Shown: positions 4,087 through 6,347 of the stretch, piece after piece
Numbering within the stretch: the first letter of the stretch is position 1
Layout of the letters: the number at the start of each line of letters is the position of its first letter
Source: Candidatus Omnitrophota bacterium
Lineage (GTDB): Bacteria > Omnitrophota > Gorgyraeia > Gorgyraeales > Gorgyraeaceae
DNA length: 6,347 nucleotides
Assembly (NCBI GenBank): GCA_013202925.1
Contig: JABMRA010000138.1
Coordinates: 1 to 6,347 of the forward strand
Direction of reading: 5' to 3'
Translations under genes and position numbers: made by a program
Notes under the pieces: generated by a model
What the model saw: only the letters and a program-made list of their open reading frames with translations
Database searches by the model: none
What the model was told of the DNA's origin: nothing

Positions 4087-4269
4087 TTATTTCTGTTTCT
4101 TTTTTGAGGATCTATTTCTTTCCTTCCAGGTTTCCTGGCAATCCTTATTGTAATTGCACTGCGGGCAGCAGATGTTTTCTTCGTGGCGTTCGCCCCTGTA
4201 CCATTTGGTCTCACAACTCCAATAGATCTGACAGTCTGTGCAGCAATGTCCAAAATCTCCGACAGCCAT
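4087..4269 (-). CDS. Small Cys-rich protein with two CCx2Cx5C motifs
   Basis: The 60-residue product is not a family I can name. Eight cysteines fall in two identical patterns: C9-C10-x2-C13-x5-C19 and C34-C35-x2-C38-x5-C44. Between them is the conserved-looking ETKWYRGER, and the tail is basic (KERNRSSKKKQK). Two four-cysteine sites suggest two bound metals (zinc most likely, or an Fe-S cluster). There is no signal peptide, so it should be cytoplasmic. The gene is real by its expression signals: AGGAG (4282-4278) lies 8 bases before the ATG, and a textbook promoter sits just upstream with a palindrome over its -10 box. It converges on the MFS gene with a 2-base gap. The other minus frame at 4068-4253 lacks these features and is a shadow. 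Confidence 0.8.
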   Translation of the reverse strand: MAVGDFGHCCTDCQIYWSCETKWYRGERHEENICCPQCNYNKDCQETWKERNRSSKKKQK

Positions 4270-4288
4270 GATGATTTCTCCTATCAGT

Positions 4289-4302
4289 TAAAGTATACTT
4301 TA
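4289..4302. promoter_or_regulatory. 14-bp palindrome over the minus promoter -10 (candidate operator)
   Basis: TAAAGTATACTTTA is a perfect palindrome covering the -10 box (4292-4297) of the minus-strand promoter. Such placement is typical of a dimeric repressor site, but AT-rich -10 regions are palindrome-prone. No regulator is encoded nearby. Confidence 0.45.
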
Positions 4303-4320
4303 CTTTAAAAAAGTTGTCAA
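4292..4320 (-). promoter_or_regulatory. Consensus promoter for the Cys-rich gene
   Basis: On the minus strand, TTGACA (4320-4315, 6/6) is followed after 17 bp by TATACT (4297-4292, 5/6). The start site near 4285 leaves a leader of about 15 bases containing the AGGAG. It is one of the best sigma70 matches in the window. Confidence 0.85.
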
Positions 4321-4342
4321 GTCGCCACATTTTTTGTATAAT
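4314..4342 (+). promoter_or_regulatory. Promoter of the rnf operon
   Basis: TTGTCA (4314-4319, 5/6) is followed after 17 bp by TATAAT (4337-4342, 6/6). The -35 shares bases 4315-4319 with the -35 of the minus promoter, so both cannot be occupied at once. Initiation near 4348-4350 leaves only about 4-6 bases before the rnfC ATG at 4354, so the transcript would be nearly leaderless. Confidence 0.8.
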
Positions 4343-4353
4343 AATAGAGAATC

Positions 4354-5655
4354 ATGTCCAGGCTAAACTTTATACACCCGTCAGAGTTTAAGAAACGCAC
4401 TGCCCATAAAAAGATAGAGAGGGCCCCTTTACCCAAGAGGGTGACGCTTAGTCTGTCCCAGCATACAGGCGCGCCTTCTGAGCCCTGCGTTAAGGTAGGC
4501 GACGCTGTTAAGACAGGCACGCTTATTGCCCAATCCAAAGGTTTTATATCAACAGGCCTCCATTCCAGCATATCCGGGAAGGTCATTGCAATCGAAGACA
4601 GCGCTCATCCGATTATTGGGACATTCAGGGCGATCTCTATAGAGTCTGACGGCCAGGACCAAAAGGCGTTTTCAGATTCACATAGAGATGTCTCAGGGAT
4701 TTCTAGGCAGGAGAGTTTAGATATAGTAAAGGATGCAGGCATTGTAGGGCTGGGCGGTGCGGCATTTCCTACGCATGTGAAACTCAGCCCGCCTCAAGAT
4801 AAAAAGATAGACACGCTTATTATAAATGGCGCAGAGTGCGAACCGTTTCTTACCTGCGATCACGCATTGATGCTCGAGAGGCCAAAAGAGATAATCCATG
4901 GGATTTATTTGATTGCAAAGGTGCTGGGCGTAAAGGATGTGATCATAGGCGTGGAGGAGAACAAGCTGGATGCAATAGAGGACATGGGGAGTGCGCTGTT
5001 TAGGGTAAGGGATGAGGCATGCAGAGTGAAAGTGGTTAAGTTAAAAACGCGATATCCGCAGGGCGGGGAGAAACAGCTTGTCAGTACGCTCTTAAATCGC
5101 GAGGTCCCTTCTGGCGGACTGCCGCTTGACATAGGGTGCGTGGTGCAGAATGTGCAGACAGTTTTCGCTATTTATGAGGCAGCGCATTTTGGGAAGCCTT
5201 TGTATGAAAGGGTGGTTACTGTTTCCGGAAGTTTTTTGAAGAGCCCTAATAATGTCCTGGTGCGGATCGGCACTCCTATAAAGGATCTGCTGGAATTCTG
5301 CGGAGTTGATTTTAAAAGAGGCATCTATAAGATCATCATGGGCGGGCCCATGACAGGGGTTTCGCAGTACAATTTAGACGCACCTGTTATAAAGGGCACG
5401 TCAGGTATTTTAGTGCTGGACAAAAGATTCAGGCAGAAAGAAGAGATTGATTGCATAAGGTGTTCGCGTTGCATCGAGGCGTGTCCGGCCGGGCTGATGC
5501 CGTGCATGATCGGGATCGGCGTAAAGAATAACAGGTTTGACATAGCGAGCTCGTATGATCCGCTTGACTGCATTGAATGCGGCTCGTGCGGTTATGTGTG
5601 CCCGTCAAACATACCGCTTGTGCAATATATAAAGCTGGCAAAGACAAAAAAATAA
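4354..5655 (+). CDS. rnfC: RnfC, electron-transport complex Fe-S subunit
   Basis: RnfC is the peripheral subunit of the Rnf complex. It links NAD(H) to the membrane part while ferredoxin oxidation drives Na+ or H+ export. The 433 residues match the short form of the family, without the long Ala-rich tail of gamma-proteobacteria. Visible in order: SLSQHTGAPSEPCVKVGD (33-50) and the barrel-sandwich part; a glycine-rich nucleotide site GIVGLGGAAFPT (129-140); the INGAECEPFLTCDH flavin-site motif (157-170); YPQGGEKQL (234-242); an SLBB region (about 255-320); and two 4Fe-4S motifs, C367-x2-C370-x2-C373-x3-C377-P and C406-x2-C409-x2-C412-x3-C416-P. The start at 4354 fits the family N-terminus and lies just after the promoter, with no Shine-Dalgarno. 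Its TAA is directly followed by the ATG of rnfG, so translation is probably coupled. Confidence 0.96.
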   Translation: MSRLNFIHPSEFKKRTAHKKIERAPLPKRVTLSLSQHTGAPSEPCVKVGDAVKTGTLIAQSKGFISTGLHSSISGKVIAIEDSAHPIIGTFRAISIESDGQDQKAFSDSHRDVSGISRQESLDIVKDAGIVGLGGAAFPTHVKLSPPQDKKIDTLIINGAECEPFLTCDHALMLERPKEIIHGIYLIAKVLGVKDVIIGVEENKLDAIEDMGSALFRVRDEACRVKVVKLKTRYPQGGEKQLVSTLLNREVPSGGLPLDIGCVVQNVQTVFAIYEAAHFGKPLYERVVTVSGSFLKSPNNVLVRIGTPIKDLLEFCGVDFKRGIYKIIMGGPMTGVSQYNLDAPVIKGTSGILVLDKRFRQKEEIDCIRCSRCIEACPAGLMPCMIGIGVKNNRFDIASSYDPLDCIECGSCGYVCPSNIPLVQYIKLAKTKK

Positions 5656-6270
5656 ATGAAAAACATTCTGAGATTTACATTAATCTTGTTCCTGGTGAAT
5701 TTCGTGGCTGCATCTATTCTGGCAGGCGTATACCATGTTACAAGGCCCAAGATAGAGGCGAGGGAGATGCTCGCCAGAGAAGAGGCATTAAAAGAGGTGA
5801 TGCCAGAGTCAGTGGGAGATCAGATTGAGGCAGTCGAAGATAAAGAAGGGGTTGAATACTGGAATGTTTTTAAGGGTTCCAGCGGCAGGGTAACGGGACA
5901 CGTGTTTATTGTAAAACAATATGGATATTCGAGCGAAATAGAGATCATGGTAGGCATGAAGAGGGACGGTACGATTACCGGAGTCAGGATACTCAATCAG
6001 AATGAGACGCCAGGTCTTGGCGCAAAGATAGTAGAGGTGGTCTCTGACAGGACAATACTCAAGGCATTGAAGGGGATGTTTTCAAAAGACAAGGCCCCTG
6101 AGCAAAAAATCCCTCCTTATTTTACAGAGCAATTTAAAGGCGTGAACGTCAGCGAGGTAGAGCTTTCTAAACACGGCATAGAGGCCATCACGGGCGCTAC
6201 AATAACCAGCAAGGCAGTGGTGGATGCAATAAAATCAGGTGGGCAGGGCCTATTAAATGCCCTCCCCTAA
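5656..6270 (+). CDS. rnfG: RnfG, covalent-FMN subunit of the Rnf complex
   Basis: The 204-residue product has one N-terminal membrane helix (about 5-26) and a periplasmic-side FMN-binding domain. NQNETPGLGAKI (about 115-126) is the conserved ETPGLG motif. EAITGATITS (176-185) is the flavinylation site: by family knowledge the threonine of the TGAT motif, here T182, receives FMN through a phosphoester bond made by ApbE, which is not in the window. The usual motif aspartate is glutamate here (E176). The ATG abuts the rnfC stop without a Shine-Dalgarno, implying coupling. RnfG passes electrons between the RnfD flavin and the membrane redox subunits. It directly follows rnfC, whereas many rnf clusters have rnfD there. 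Confidence 0.95.
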   Translation: MKNILRFTLILFLVNFVAASILAGVYHVTRPKIEAREMLAREEALKEVMPESVGDQIEAVEDKEGVEYWNVFKGSSGRVTGHVFIVKQYGYSSEIEIMVGMKRDGTITGVRILNQNETPGLGAKIVEVVSDRTILKALKGMFSKDKAPEQKIPPYFTEQFKGVNVSEVELSKHGIEAITGATITSKAVVDAIKSGGQGLLNALP

Positions 6271-6287
6271 GATACGGAGATGAAGAG

Positions 6288-6347
6288 TTGAATAATCTTA
6301 CAGTTTCACCTGCGCCGCACATCTCTTCAGGCCAGACTACCCAGAAG
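6288..6347 (+). CDS. rnfD: RnfD, N-terminus only (runs off the window)
   Basis: Twenty codons from a TTG start read (M)NNLTVSPAPHISSGQTTQK, matching the RnfD/NqrB N-terminal pattern 'L-x-V-S-P-S-P-H-I-x-S-G-x-S/T-T'. GGAG (6276-6279) is 8 bases before the TTG. The nearby ATG at 6280 is in another frame and stops after three codons (TGA 6289-6291), so TTG is the most likely start. RnfD is the multi-helix membrane subunit that carries covalent FMN. The rest lies beyond the window. Confidence 0.88.
   Translation, partial: MNNLTVSPAPHISSGQTTQK

Noticed and set aside
4068..4253. Minus-strand 61-codon frame overlapping the Cys-rich gene
   Set aside because: It lacks a ribosome site and overlaps the MFS 3' end. 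The neighbouring frame has promoter, AGGAG and patterned cysteines.
5577..5828. Plus-strand 83-codon frame across the rnfC/rnfG junction
   Set aside because: It is out of frame with two clear genes and its product is arginine/glycine-rich with no family features.
6280..6291. ATG at 6280 as the rnfD start
   Set aside because: It is in another frame and meets TGA after three codons. The TTG at 6288 is in frame with the RnfD N-terminus.

Overview
The window looks like a chromosomal piece of an uncultivated, Gram-negative-type anaerobic bacterium. It holds the start of an Rnf (ferredoxin:NAD+ oxidoreductase) operon and sigma70-type promoters. It also holds secreted proteins with the N-terminal style often seen in Omnitrophota/PVC-related genomes (a signal peptide followed by 'AxxLR' or 'VPRVINYQGKF'). 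The phylum guess (Candidatus Omnitrophota, former OP3) comes from protein style and repeat type only, and I hold it at moderate to low confidence.

Layout. Bases 1-26 are the 3' end of a tRNA-Leu-like gene with encoded CCA, cut by the window edge. A large cruciform-forming repeat and a GC-rich hairpin follow, then an AT-rich stretch (about 130-1480). That stretch carries a promoter, a leader hairpin with a T tract, and two overlapping reading frames (303-890, 847-1242) that may be one frameshifted gene for an exported or membrane protein. A minus-strand coding remnant lies at 1254-1379. The stretch ends at a collapsed tRNA-Leu copy (1483-1511) that repeats the last 20 bases of the tRNA at the window start. 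Next come a secreted, C-terminally anchored protein (1575-2273) and an intact tRNA-Thr(CGT) (2280-2352).

The most unusual part is 2338-2813. A small GIY-YIG nuclease gene (2423-2707) lies between two 47-bp direct repeats. Each repeat contains the 3' end of the tRNA-Thr plus a 10-bp-arm palindrome. The nuclease gene is also bracketed by hairpins of one family (TCCTGA ... 13-nt loop CGACGAATAGRAA ... GAAGGA), direct upstream and inverted downstream. The inverted copy encodes most of the last 16 residues of the nuclease. The arrangement resembles REP/RAYT 'REPtrons', but with a GIY-YIG nuclease in place of a Y1 transposase. Hairpin copies also sit directly before the start codons of the nuclease and of the MFS gene and supply their likely Shine-Dalgarno sequences.

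Downstream are an MFS exporter (2828-4084) and, convergent to it, a 60-residue protein with two identical CCx2Cx5C metal-binding motifs (4087-4269, minus). Then comes a compact pair of back-to-back promoters whose -35 boxes overlap. The plus promoter drives rnfC (4354-5655), rnfG (5656-6270) and the start of rnfD (6288 to the window end). The order C-G-D differs from the common C-D-G. These encode the electron-input Fe-S subunit, the covalent-FMN subunit and the membrane subunit of the ion-translocating Rnf complex.
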